Below, piece by piece: positions 8,552 through 17,130 of a DNA stretch of 64,000 nt. The stretch spans positions 434,001-498,000 of the forward strand of contig OX595986.1 of NCBI GenBank assembly GCA_951394045.1. Direction: 5' to 3'. Below the pieces are notes generated by a model. It had not been told where the DNA came from and ran no database searches. It worked only from the letters and a program-made list of their open reading frames with translations. This DNA comes from Nitzschia sp. DOCU1. Taxonomy: Eukaryota > Bacillariophyta > Bacillariophyceae > Bacillariales > Bacillariaceae. A program made the translations under genes and the position numbers. Every line of letters starts with the position of its first letter. The first letter of the stretch is position 1.

Positions 8552-10162
8552 TTAGCTCTGTAAAAGCCACGCCAAAATGAGAAAGCATATTATTGGCAGG
8601 AGACCATCGCGAATCAACGCCAAGGCTGGAAGTTGTTGTGGTGCTTGTAGGCCAGGGCCGGCCCCCGCCCCTTCACGACCTACCTGGTGTTGTCGTTGTT
8701 GATTTGCACTGCTGTCGGCCTGAATTGATGCTTGGAGGTATGCGGGTTGCAACACTTCCTCTAATTGCGCAGGTGATCCCAGAAGTCGCACAGAAATATC
8801 AGTCACTTTAGAACCAAACCGTCCTTGCCAAAAGCGAGAATCTTTCCCCAGCACGGCAACGGTCAGGTACCGTGCCGTGCTGCCCATGACAGGAATAGAA
8901 AGTCGTGCTTGTTCCCAATAATCGGGAGGCGCATCCAAGACCGGCGTCTCGGAACGAGAAAGTATCCGTCGTTGTGCATCCATGAGACCAGCAGTGAGAC
9001 GAAAGACCGATGGACAATCCGTACGAGCCATGTATCGTGCGGAAATTTCCAATGTCAGGCCTTCTCGAATAGATGTCAATATTGTCGCCAAGTCAATCGT
9101 TTGCTCCATAACGCAAGGGTGAAAGGAGGACACAAAGTTTGTTGTTGTCGAAATATTGACTGGAAGTTCCGACGTTTCCACAACCCACGCCATGTTTGGA
9201 TTCAATTGACGCCATCCTTGCATTCCCAGCTGTCCACTTGGATTTCGTAGAAAATTGCAAGATCCTGGCTCCCTACTAGCATCAGCGTCAGATCCTCGTT
9301 GTGCTGCAGACTGGCACCACGCGCAGCCATACACTAGCTCGGACTGCAACGTCGGTCCATTGGAATGGACAGTAGCATTCTCCGGTTTCGGATAATTACA
9401 ATCAGCTCCACGACATGGAATAGGAGTCAGTGGTGGTGGTTTGACATTATTTGCAGTGCGTGATGATGTAGATCGCAGTTGACGAACTCGTTGACTGTTT
9501 CGGTCGTGACAATCGTCGCAAAAATGCACATTGCCGTAACACAGATGAGTGGACGGCCGACAGCAATATCGACACTTCCACACTAAATGCCCACGATGTT
9601 CCAGAGGATTACGACAAGTCACTTGAGATTGTGGTGCACATGCGACACATAGTCGTTCTTCTCCCTCTCTTTCGTCCCCACCGGCCACTTGATCAGCGCA
9701 TTCCACCGTCCCTCCAAAATAAGGCTGTCGACAATGACTGCACAGATAAAAGGCATATTTCCGCCGGGCATGATCGAGTGTTGCTTTTCGTGATGTTGGA
9801 TTTTCTTGTGCCTTTTTCCAGAGATCAGGAGCGTCGAGAGCGAGTTGCTCCTGCAGCAGGCGATCCACTTTATCTCGCAAGACATCCGTCGTCCGAGTCA
9901 AATCCCGCAGATCAGGGTGATCGCAAATCGATCCGCATTTGGCGCACTGACACCCTGTAAACAAGAGCCGTTGTTTGGACGTGGGCTGTGCTGTCTGAAG
10001 TTGCTCCACAATGCACGCGTAGTGCCACTTGTGCCCGCACGTGAGCGTAATGACGCGGTCATGATGGTCGCCGCCGCCAACGAGGGGCTCGAGGCAAATC
10101 GCGCAATCGGTCGATGAATCCTCAAACCGAGACTGTAATGGAGAAGGAGTCTCGTCTTCCAT
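8552..10162 (-). CDS. RING-Cys-relay (MYCBP2-type) E3-like protein with FBA domain and C-terminal anchor (536 aa)
   Basis: The frame opens at a GTG at 10369; the ATG at 10162 (MEDETPSPLQ) is the likely start. Domains in order: a RING finger at about 20-76 (CAIC, CGHKWHYAC, CQCAKC); a Cys/His-rich module at about 131-287 whose YAFYLCSHCRQPYFGG, VWKCRYCC, CYGNVHFCDDCHD and YGCAWCQ blocks match the tandem-cysteine region of PHR/MYCBP2 RING-Cys-relay ligases; an F-box-associated (FBA) sugar-binding-type domain at about 304-465 (NPSGQLGMQGW, FVSSFHPCVMEQTIDL, ARTDCPSVFRL, KDSRFWQGRFGSKVTDISVRLLG); and a hydrophobic C-terminal segment (515-535) ending LLQS. MYCBP2 attaches ubiquitin to Thr/Ser through relay cysteines. 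I infer a membrane-tethered ligase recognising glycan or a related ligand. I could not assign the relay cysteines individually. Confidence 0.8.
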   Translation of the reverse strand: MEDETPSPLQSRFEDSSTDCAICLEPLVGGGDHHDRVITLTCGHKWHYACIVEQLQTAQPTSKQRLLFTGCQCAKCGSICDHPDLRDLTRTTDVLRDKVDRLLQEQLALDAPDLWKKAQENPTSRKATLDHARRKYAFYLCSHCRQPYFGGTVECADQVAGGDEREGEERLCVACAPQSQVTCRNPLEHRGHLVWKCRYCCRPSTHLCYGNVHFCDDCHDRNSQRVRQLRSTSSRTANNVKPPPLTPIPCRGADCNYPKPENATVHSNGPTLQSELVYGCAWCQSAAQRGSDADASREPGSCNFLRNPSGQLGMQGWRQLNPNMAWVVETSELPVNISTTTNFVSSFHPCVMEQTIDLATILTSIREGLTLEISARYMARTDCPSVFRLTAGLMDAQRRILSRSETPVLDAPPDYWEQARLSIPVMGSTARYLTVAVLGKDSRFWQGRFGSKVTDISVRLLGSPAQLEEVLQPAYLQASIQADSSANQQRQHQVGREGAGAGPGLQAPQQLPALALIRDGLLPIICFLILAWLLQS

Positions 10163-11064
10163 TTTATGGATGAGGTGAGATCTGGCTGGAATAAAGAAGG
10201 TGACTGGTAAAGTGAAATGAAAGGGAAAGGAAAGGTGGCGCGAGTCGTGGTGGAAAAGATGATGACGATCGAGAAGGAGAACGAAAGATGACGAGGTTTG
10301 GAATTTTCGGTTATGACGGTTATTTCCACACATACCCGTCATTAAATAAAGAGCTTGGCTCGCGACCACTTTCGCCGCTCACAAAACATCTGCTTGGAGG
10401 GCATGGTTTCGGTTCGTCTACGGGAGATAGCGAACTTTCAGACGAGCCCATTTCGACTGGACTTACTGCGAATCTGTTCTACCGGTGTGTTGCTATCCCA
10501 GGCACACTATCACAAAAGCCCACCACTCGGTTTAGAATTTTGCATATTAGATTGATTCGGATGAACACATTCTTTGACCATGGTGGAATTAATAACTCGA
10601 TAGTAGAGAGGTATTCGAAACCACCCAGCGTTTAGGATAGAAAGCTCGTGAGCAGGCTTATTCAAAGTCTGCTACTAGGACTATGTCAAAGTTTCCAGTG
10701 GAAATTTTCTCCTGTTCTCGGGCATTCGCCGCGCGTACTAACTTCGGAGTCGTGCCAACAACTCCGCATCAAAAGTCCATGGCTATTATCAAGTCCATCG
10801 ATTCACTATGATTTGCTGCTGTGGTATGTGCCCAGAAACAACAAAAGTATCATTGGATCCGCTAAAACATGATCTTTGCCTCATGTCACCGGACGGTGAA
10901 GCAGGAACCCATCACTTCCAGTCGGCCAGAATAATACTACCGGTAGAGAATTCATTCACTTTAGGTTTCGCTGAGGCACAAGTTTTTGATGCACGGGGCC
11001 AAAAGCATCGTTCACATTTCCCCACGCCGCCCGCAGCCCTTTATTAAACTTCTTCTCGTCAACC
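10163..11064. other. Divergent promoter region, no gene seen
   Basis: This lies between the minus-strand RCR/FBA gene and the plus-strand phosducin-like gene B. It holds only unsupported ORFs. A CTACCGGTAG palindrome lies at 10937-10946. Confidence 0.5.
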
Positions 11065-11895
11065 ATGTCGGCTGCTAAACCCCAATCCATTGTACATCAC
11101 TTCTTCTGGGCTGCTAGTGCCATAACCAAGCCCGTCCGAAAACATGGCAAATTCATTCGTCGGTCGATCAGATGCAAGAAGTCAATCACAAGCGAACCCC
11201 CGCCAATCGCAGCGTCTAAGAGGAACACGGATAACGAAACAACATCCTCCAATTGCTCCAGTGTTCGGCACCACCATGATGATACCTGTTCCTCGGCATT
11301 TTGGAGCGAAGATGAAGAAGAGCATAATACTTCCTCGGCTTCAAGAGCAGTATCGCATCGCCCAGCATCCTGCAGTCCAACAATCCCTGAAGATCAACCA
11401 TTGCTTTCTCCTCTAGCCTTGATAGAGAAACGAATGGCTGCGTTGGGCTGCGTGCTCGAAACGTCTGCGGGAATCCCCGAACCAAGTCCTATAATTGAAT
11501 CAGGACAGCTTTCAACCGGAAGCTTACGGACGATCAATCAAAATGAGTTCTTGATGGAATGCCTGGTGCAAGGTCAAGGGAGCTCGGTGATTCACTTCTT
11601 TGACAACTCGTCCCAACACAGCCAAGTGCTTGACACTCATTTGCAGGCACTTGCGCTGCGGCTTCCGACATGCAAGTTCTTGCGGATTGATAGTCACTGG
11701 GCGCACTTTGTAGCGTCCAAGCTGCAGATCACCAAATTTCCCACCCTTTTAGCGCTTCAGGACAAGATTGTCCTGGATCGCCTAAGTGATTTTGGTTCCT
11801 TCCAGGCACCCATGTCCCGTCTCGAACTTGAAAGGTGGTTGACGAGAACAATTCCACTGATACAAGAGTATCTTGAGTTTGGGGCACAAGGCTGA
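11065..11895 (+). CDS. Thioredoxin-fold, phosducin/TXNDC9-like protein B (276 aa)
   Basis: ATG start, intronless. It is a paralog of the genes at 4245 and 13646. The N-terminus keeps the family signature (KPQSIVHHFF), followed by a basic, Ser/Thr-rich linker of about 130 residues. The thioredoxin-like part (about 165-276) shows INQNEFLMECLVQ, VIHFFDNSS, LPTCKFLRIDSHWAHFVASKL, and KFPTLLALQDKIVLDRLSDF. As in its paralogs, there is no CxxC. The TXNDC9-like pattern is strongest here. By family analogy it may be a chaperonin or G-protein co-factor. The 3' end is only 68 bp from the convergent glycosyltransferase gene. Confidence 0.75.
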   Translation: MSAAKPQSIVHHFFWAASAITKPVRKHGKFIRRSIRCKKSITSEPPPIAASKRNTDNETTSSNCSSVRHHHDDTCSSAFWSEDEEEHNTSSASRAVSHRPASCSPTIPEDQPLLSPLALIEKRMAALGCVLETSAGIPEPSPIIESGQLSTGSLRTINQNEFLMECLVQGQGSSVIHFFDNSSQHSQVLDTHLQALALRLPTCKFLRIDSHWAHFVASKLQITKFPTLLALQDKIVLDRLSDFGSFQAPMSRLELERWLTRTIPLIQEYLEFGAQG

Positions 11896-11963
11896 CTTTG
11901 GGGAGCTGCGGCTGAAGTGATGGTGGGGGCAGAAACACGGGGGACTTGCTGTAATCACGTAAC

Positions 11964-13100
11964 TCACATGCCACTGTAGATTGTTTTATCAAGATCGCGA
12001 CAATCGGTGGGGAACTTTGCACAAATTTCGTCAGTGAACTTTTGAATAACTTCCGAGCGCGAATCTAGCGACGTTTGACCGATTTCATAAGTGACGTGGG
12101 GTCGTTTCACATGCTTAATGGCAGTAGCTTGGTTGTAATTGAACTCCTTGCCCATAGAGTAAACGTTTTCTTCCATCGAAGCGTTGTTCTTGAGAACATG
12201 ATAGAGAAAGAGTTGATCACCTGGATTGTTGTTGCGACCGTTCATGAAACCCACTGCAGCTTGCGTCCACCCATCTGCTACTGCCGCCGTATACTTGTGG
12301 TGCAAGTTCCAGAGCGTAACCCCCGCATTTATTTTCCATGTCGCACGCTTCTTAACACCTGGCTTGGCAATCACCCGATTGGCCGCCATCATGGCCCGCG
12401 GAGGCATCAAGTCACTCAAGTCAAGGGCGAAATCATAGATCATGGCATCCGCGTCCAGGATCAGCAAGTAGTCGTAATGATCACGTAAATGAAGAGCAAA
12501 CTTGAGCAGCTGCATCTTGTTGTGCGTAGATCGGTGTTCCGGTGGTGGACAGTTTGTCTTTCTTTCTTGTTCTAGAAATACAAGCGTTCCTTGAAGGACT
12601 AGCATAGTCTGCCGCCACTTTCGAGCATAGGCTTTGTTAATGGGAGTTGTCAGGTCGAGAAGTTGAGCGTAGGTACCGAATCCTGCAGACTGAACAATCA
12701 GCAGCCGCCGAGTTGCATTAAATTGCAAAGGCCCGTCAAGAGGTGCCGAAGAATAGTCGTACCAGTAGAGTTCCGGCTGCCGATAGGCGTCAGTATTACA
12801 TCGGAGGGCTCCACCATTGTATGTGTCGTAGTTTCCCAGGTCTGTCAATATCCGTAAGCTTTCGTCGGGAGTCAAGTGCTTCGATTTGGAAAATATTGTT
12901 CCAGCCTGCTCCACAACATCACGTGGGCTCAGCAAAGTTGCATCTGCGACCGAGGGCTGCACAATCAGTGCTTCTTTCTCTACATGTACAGCAGAAACCT
13001 CGACCTGAGAGCGCCCCACCCAAACGACCATCGAGGCTGAAATCAAAATGGCGCATGGGATTACGAGGTGAAACCAGGAGGGCCATTTCCTCGGCGGCAT
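11964..13100 (-). CDS. Type II membrane glycosyltransferase, GT34-like (378 aa)
   Basis: The frame opens at a TTG; I chose the ATG at 13100 (MPPRKWPSWFHLV). A single membrane anchor spans residues 8-28, giving Golgi type II topology. The catalytic region follows: RRLLIVQSAGFGTYAQLLDL (131-150), a WRQTMLVLQG segment, then YLLILDADAMIYDF with the D-A-D metal/nucleotide-sugar motif at about 216-218, and NAGVTLWN and NNPGDQLFLYHVL further on. This order matches the GMA12/MNN10 galactosyl/mannosyltransferase group (GT34), although an unassigned GT family is possible. It probably adds a hexose to glycoproteins or polysaccharide in the Golgi. The acceptor is unknown. Confidence 0.7.
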   Translation of the reverse strand: MPPRKWPSWFHLVIPCAILISASMVVWVGRSQVEVSAVHVEKEALIVQPSVADATLLSPRDVVEQAGTIFSKSKHLTPDESLRILTDLGNYDTYNGGALRCNTDAYRQPELYWYDYSSAPLDGPLQFNATRRLLIVQSAGFGTYAQLLDLTTPINKAYARKWRQTMLVLQGTLVFLEQERKTNCPPPEHRSTHNKMQLLKFALHLRDHYDYLLILDADAMIYDFALDLSDLMPPRAMMAANRVIAKPGVKKRATWKINAGVTLWNLHHKYTAAVADGWTQAAVGFMNGRNNNPGDQLFLYHVLKNNASMEENVYSMGKEFNYNQATAIKHVKRPHVTYEIGQTSLDSRSEVIQKFTDEICAKFPTDCRDLDKTIYSGM

Positions 13101-13645
13101 GATGGAGGGCTCAAACGTCGCTGGGGCGTCTCTGGTCAATCATCGGGTCAATAGCGAACCTTATGACGGTACCAAAGGCGAAACTTTCGATAGAATGAAC
13201 ACGGTGAATTCAAACTCTCGCCCGGGTCATGCTCATGGTCATCTTCTTGTGGTTCCCTTCATTGCTCTACGACACAGTCGTTTTTGCCGCCGCGTGTGGC
13301 TGACGATATCGGCGGGAAGAAATCGAAGGCATCATGAATGTTCGGATGATTCAAACGGGCGTCTGCCGCCGCCCGCCACAACGGTGCAATGTTTGCTGTA
13401 TATGCATGACTCATATGCAAGTAAGTACAATGCGCTAGTGATCCACCGAAGAGAAGGGCATCAGGAGTTGCGCTACCGTAGCTGTTAGGCACTTATCCGT
13501 CGATAATCGAGCTCCTCAACAGTGGAAGGGTCTGAAACTACACTTGACTTAGTGCTAGTGTCACGATGGATTCTTTTGTGTCTACTTAAAAGCTACTATC
13601 CTCGTTGTCGCCCAGGGCCACGGGCTGCACAAGCTGTGGGCCGCC
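13101..13645. other. Intergenic, no gene seen
   Basis: This contains the promoter of the glycosyltransferase and the 3' end of phosducin-like gene C. Short ORFs on both strands have no recognisable content. Confidence 0.45.
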
Positions 13646-14437
13646 CTACATTTCTAGCGATGAAACCCACTCTGCCCAGTCGACACACTCCAAGCTTTGA
13701 AACTCGGATACCCGGCCAACTTCTTCACCATTCTTCAAGGCTACAACCGTAGGTACGTCAATGTCAGTGGAGTGCAGTCTGTCCGCAAGACACGGTGCAT
13801 CCGACTTGTGGATCCGAACGTAAACGCTAGTCGACTGGATACTGGCAGCAAGCTTCTTCATCTCCTGGTCAATGGCACTAGATGTCTCGTTTTCAGTATC
13901 AAAGAAGTGGATGAAACATGTCCCAGATCGGAAACAGTTCACCATAAGGATTTCGTCCCTCTCTAGTGTCCTGTACTCGAGATCGTGTTCCGTCATCGAG
14001 AAATCCCCAAACGATAGGACAGAAGAATTAAATGTCCCATCCTCAACGGATAGGTTTTGTGTAGATGAGGTTGTTTCCCACTTGTCGTCGTATTCGTCAT
14101 CTTCCGATTCCGGGAAAGAAATGAAATCCACTGGAGGGCAGTTTAATCCTCGTCCCTTCTTGTTGACATTGTCGTCTTTTCGATTAAGCAACGACCTCGA
14201 AGACATTGCTTTCCCCATTGCTAGACGCATAGCTTGCCGTCTATCTGGTTGACGCTGGCAGCACTCGGATCCTCCTTCTTGATCATCCACATGCTTCTCA
14301 ATCTCCTGCTTGGTGTTGGTCTTATCTTTTCGCTTCAGCAGCGATCTCACGCTCGCAGTTTTCTTCACTGTACGTACAATCTTTCTTTCTAGGCGCACAG
14401 CCTGGTGGATGATGGATTGTGGCTTGGGGTCGAGCAT
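13646..14437 (-). CDS. Thioredoxin-fold, phosducin/TXNDC9-like protein C (263 aa)
   Basis: ATG start, intronless. It is the third local paralog, with the signature PQSIIHQAVRLERK at the N-terminus, then a basic segment containing two similar S.RSLL(K/N)RKD elements (near residues 30 and 77), an acidic middle (SESEDDEYDD), and the thioredoxin-like part from about residue 155: LERDEILMVNCF, CFIHFFD, AIDQEMKKLA, VPTVVALKNGEEVGRVSEF. There is no CxxC. Compared with copy A, the CKFARID stretch has decayed to SVYVRIHKSDAP. The N-terminal duplication is specific to this copy. Function is inferred only from the fold. Confidence 0.75.
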   Translation of the reverse strand: MLDPKPQSIIHQAVRLERKIVRTVKKTASVRSLLKRKDKTNTKQEIEKHVDDQEGGSECCQRQPDRRQAMRLAMGKAMSSRSLLNRKDDNVNKKGRGLNCPPVDFISFPESEDDEYDDKWETTSSTQNLSVEDGTFNSSVLSFGDFSMTEHDLEYRTLERDEILMVNCFRSGTCFIHFFDTENETSSAIDQEMKKLAASIQSTSVYVRIHKSDAPCLADRLHSTDIDVPTVVALKNGEEVGRVSEFQSLECVDWAEWVSSLEM

Positions 14438-15342
14438 TGTTGTTGCTTGGAGTTGTTTTGGTGGCTAGACAGGTAGGTTTCCAATTTTGTGATGAGGCCC
14501 TCTTCAAATTCGCAGTCTAAAATGTGGCATGACATTTCGGAGTTTTGTCAAAGCAACCAATTCCCCGGAATAGCGATCCCAATCTGTTTAAAAAATAACA
14601 CTATGACGTTGACATATTAAAGCTCAAATTTCGGATAAAAGACATATAACAACAAGTAAGCACGGAGAAACGTTTGGCGTTGCAGATGCCTGCGAATCCC
14701 ATCTACTAAGCTAATAGAGTGGAGAACAAGGGCGAAACGCCCTAAGCCTCACATTTCTATGAGCGAAATCTATCGCTGATTCTGAATCGATTCTCAGCGG
14801 TCGTTACAGTAAGTTGTGGTACCTGGTACTATGAATACTCGGTAGCTTGAGGAGCTTGCTTGTAGATGATAGCGAAAAATCGGTACGAACCGTCGCCAAC
14901 TCCTCCAGTTTTTGGCCATGGGGGTGGTACGAGAACACGTCTGCGGTACTTTGGAGGAATGGGCCAGCTTCAACGACCAAGACCTTCTGCTGCTGGACTG
15001 CTGGAAGAGAACACCATGGGGGTGGTACGAGAACACGTCTACTTTGGAGGAATGGGCCAGCTTCAACGACCAAGACCTTCTGCTGCTGGACTGCTGGAAG
15101 AGAACAGAAGAAGCAATAACTTACCAGGTAAGAAGTTATGCTGTCTGTCTACCGGTACTAAGGGGAATTAAAATTCGAGTCCATGTAATCAAGTATCTGA
15201 TTCCGCGTGGAGCTTTGTTGAAGGCAAGAAATCCAAATCCAAATCCGCCATCAGGATCTCTCATGATCTCGATGACGACGATGGTGGAACCGAAAGCAGT
15301 CTTGAAGACCAAAAATACAACATATATTGCAATTGAGAGATA
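14438..15342. other. Intergenic with a tandem duplication
   Basis: Contains the approximately 95-bp duplication at 14916-15106. TACC(N)GGTA-type sites occur at 14820-14828, 15122-15130 and 15150-15157. The overlapping ORFs in three frames here all derive from the duplicated unit and look non-coding. The last part is the promoter of the GNAT gene. Confidence 0.5.
14916..15106. repeat. Two-copy tandem repeat, about 93-98 bp unit
   Basis: Copy 1 starts at 14916 and copy 2 at 15014, both with ccatgggggtggtacgagaa. Copy 1 carries about five extra bases after cacgtct; the rest is identical through ctggaagagaaca. It lies about 240 bp upstream of the GNAT gene. Confidence 0.85.
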
Positions 15343-16413
15343 ATGATTTCACCCAAAACTTTTCGCTCCGCCTTCACTTTGGGTATCCTACTACAAGCGG
15401 TGGTCGTCGCCTTTCAACCGCTGATTCGACCCAGCCCAGGGCCACAGGTGGCACTGGGTGTTCGTTCGAAATCCGCTCTGCGTGTGGCTACTTCACAGTC
15501 GCATACCGTCGAAGTGGTAGTTGGAGGAGATGACGATCCACGAGTTTTGGATGTGGCTGCCTTTCGTAACGGTTTGGTCAATCCGGAAATGATGGTCGAA
15601 CGTGCCAAGAGCAAACGCAATGAGATTGATACTACGTCGGCCGCACTGGACGGTCTCAAGATTGGACTGTTGGTAGTGGGACCCGTGATTGGAGGCTTTA
15701 CCTATGTGGAGACCAATGACGTGACGAACGCTTTACAAAATTATGCGGTTTTAGGAGGAGGTATTGGCGTCATGTTAGCCCTGAACAATTACTTGGGTCG
15801 TGGCATCCACGTTCCCGATATACCTGAAGCGACCAAGTAAGTGGCGACCGTCCAAACTTGAGTGTTTGTTTGTGCTTGTCTAATCTGTAACTGTTGCGTT
15901 GTTACCAAAAGCCGCATCATTGTCGACTTCTCGGAGGGACTATTGCGACAACAAGATGTCGGATTCGTGGCTCTTTCGGACGATCCGGCTTTTGCCCCAG
16001 CGCACGGCGTCATGGGAGCTGTCGATATTCAACTTCGAAATTCAGAAAAAAGTCACCCGGGGGCTCGTAAAGTATCTGGCCTCCCCCCGCATTTTCATAT
16101 CAAGAACATGGAAGTCCACAAAAGTATGCGGCGGAAGGGAGTCGGCCAGGCCATGCTGGAAAAGATTGTTGATTATGCCAAGACGCAGACGGACGCAGAG
16201 GCATTGACACTGTGAGTAGACACATGAATGGAGTTATTGCTGTTTGGGGGCCTGTGGAAGCTTAGGACTTACACCTTTGTTCGTGTCATTTGTCGCAGCG
16301 AGGTGGAAGCAGCCAATCCAGCCGCCGTCAATTTGTACAAGAAGTTTGGATTTGAAGCAAAGGAGAATCCAAATAAGCTGAGCAAGAACGTGTATATGAT
16401 CAAGTACATATGA
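15343..16413 (+). CDS. Plastid-type membrane-anchored GNAT acetyltransferase, 3 exons (302 aa)
   Basis: Exons are 15343-15836, 15912-16211 and 16299-16413; the introns are 75 and 87 nt, both GT-AG, and the frame holds through (AA|C gives Asn, CT|C gives Leu). The N-terminus (MISPKTFRSAFTLGILLQAV then VAFQPL) is a signal peptide with an ASAF-like motif, so plastid import is likely. Two hydrophobic segments follow (near residues 102-121 and 130-147). The GNAT fold lies at about 165-302: HIKNMEVHKSMRRKGVGQAM holds the acetyl-CoA loop (RRKGVG), and the last exon has AANPAAVNLYKKFGFE. It presumably acetylates a plastid protein or amine at a membrane surface; the substrate is unknown. Confidence 0.8.
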
Positions 16414-17130
16414 ATGGCATGGTGTCAACAGGCTCCTCGCGTGGGGGAACAGCAAAAGCTATACCGAATCAGCATCGCTGAAGAAGAATGGGGCCGGAAT
16501 GGCACAAACCCCTTGACCAGATCCAATGTAATTACCACCTTAAAGTTTGGTCTTAATCGCAATCGAATGGCTTGATATTGTTGCATCCTGTCGATGTTAT
16601 GTAACGTTGATGGTCGTTAGGTAGACAGACCTTGAATTCCTCGTGAGGCCAAACCGCAATGCGCTCAACTTTGATGCCGAGGAAGTCCCGCCGTCAGTCT
16701 CGCGAGTTGGCACGACTTTATCTAATTCTAGATTTTGTGGTATTAATTTTCGCAACGGAAGAAAACACATGAAACAAACTAAAGTACTTAAGACCTACTG
16801 GCCGACAACTCTCCAAAGAAATTTCTCACGCAACCAAAGATATAGCCAAGTCCCATGAATTTCCACGGCCGGAGGGCGTTCTTGGCAGCAAGAACGTTAA
16901 ATTTCGTCGGTCAGTGGCATCGCTCTAGCGAACAGTATGCTTCATTGTACCTATCCTGGTCCTCCTTTGCACTTACGAAACATCCTCGGGACTAATCTTC
17001 CCTGTTGCTCTTGACATCAAACGGTATCCATCATTGTCTCTGCTGTGGAGAGATTAAGATCATTTGCTTCGATACTAATTAGGAAAGAAAAAGTAGCCGC
17101 CGCAAGAAGTGTCGGTTGTTGGATAGGAGC
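16414..17130. other. Intergenic, no gene seen
   Basis: This is the 3' flank of the GNAT gene and the promoter of the membrane protein gene at 17131. One short plus-strand ORF (16643-16858) shows no recognisable content. Confidence 0.45.

Noticed and set aside
11964..13139. Long frames beginning at TTG or GTG (for example 10369, 13139, 54437 and 17116)
   Set aside because: In a eukaryotic nuclear gene these are not credible starts; the first good ATG downstream was used.
14866..15343. Three overlapping plus-strand ORFs with repeated peptides
   Set aside because: They arise from the 95-bp tandem duplication read in three frames.
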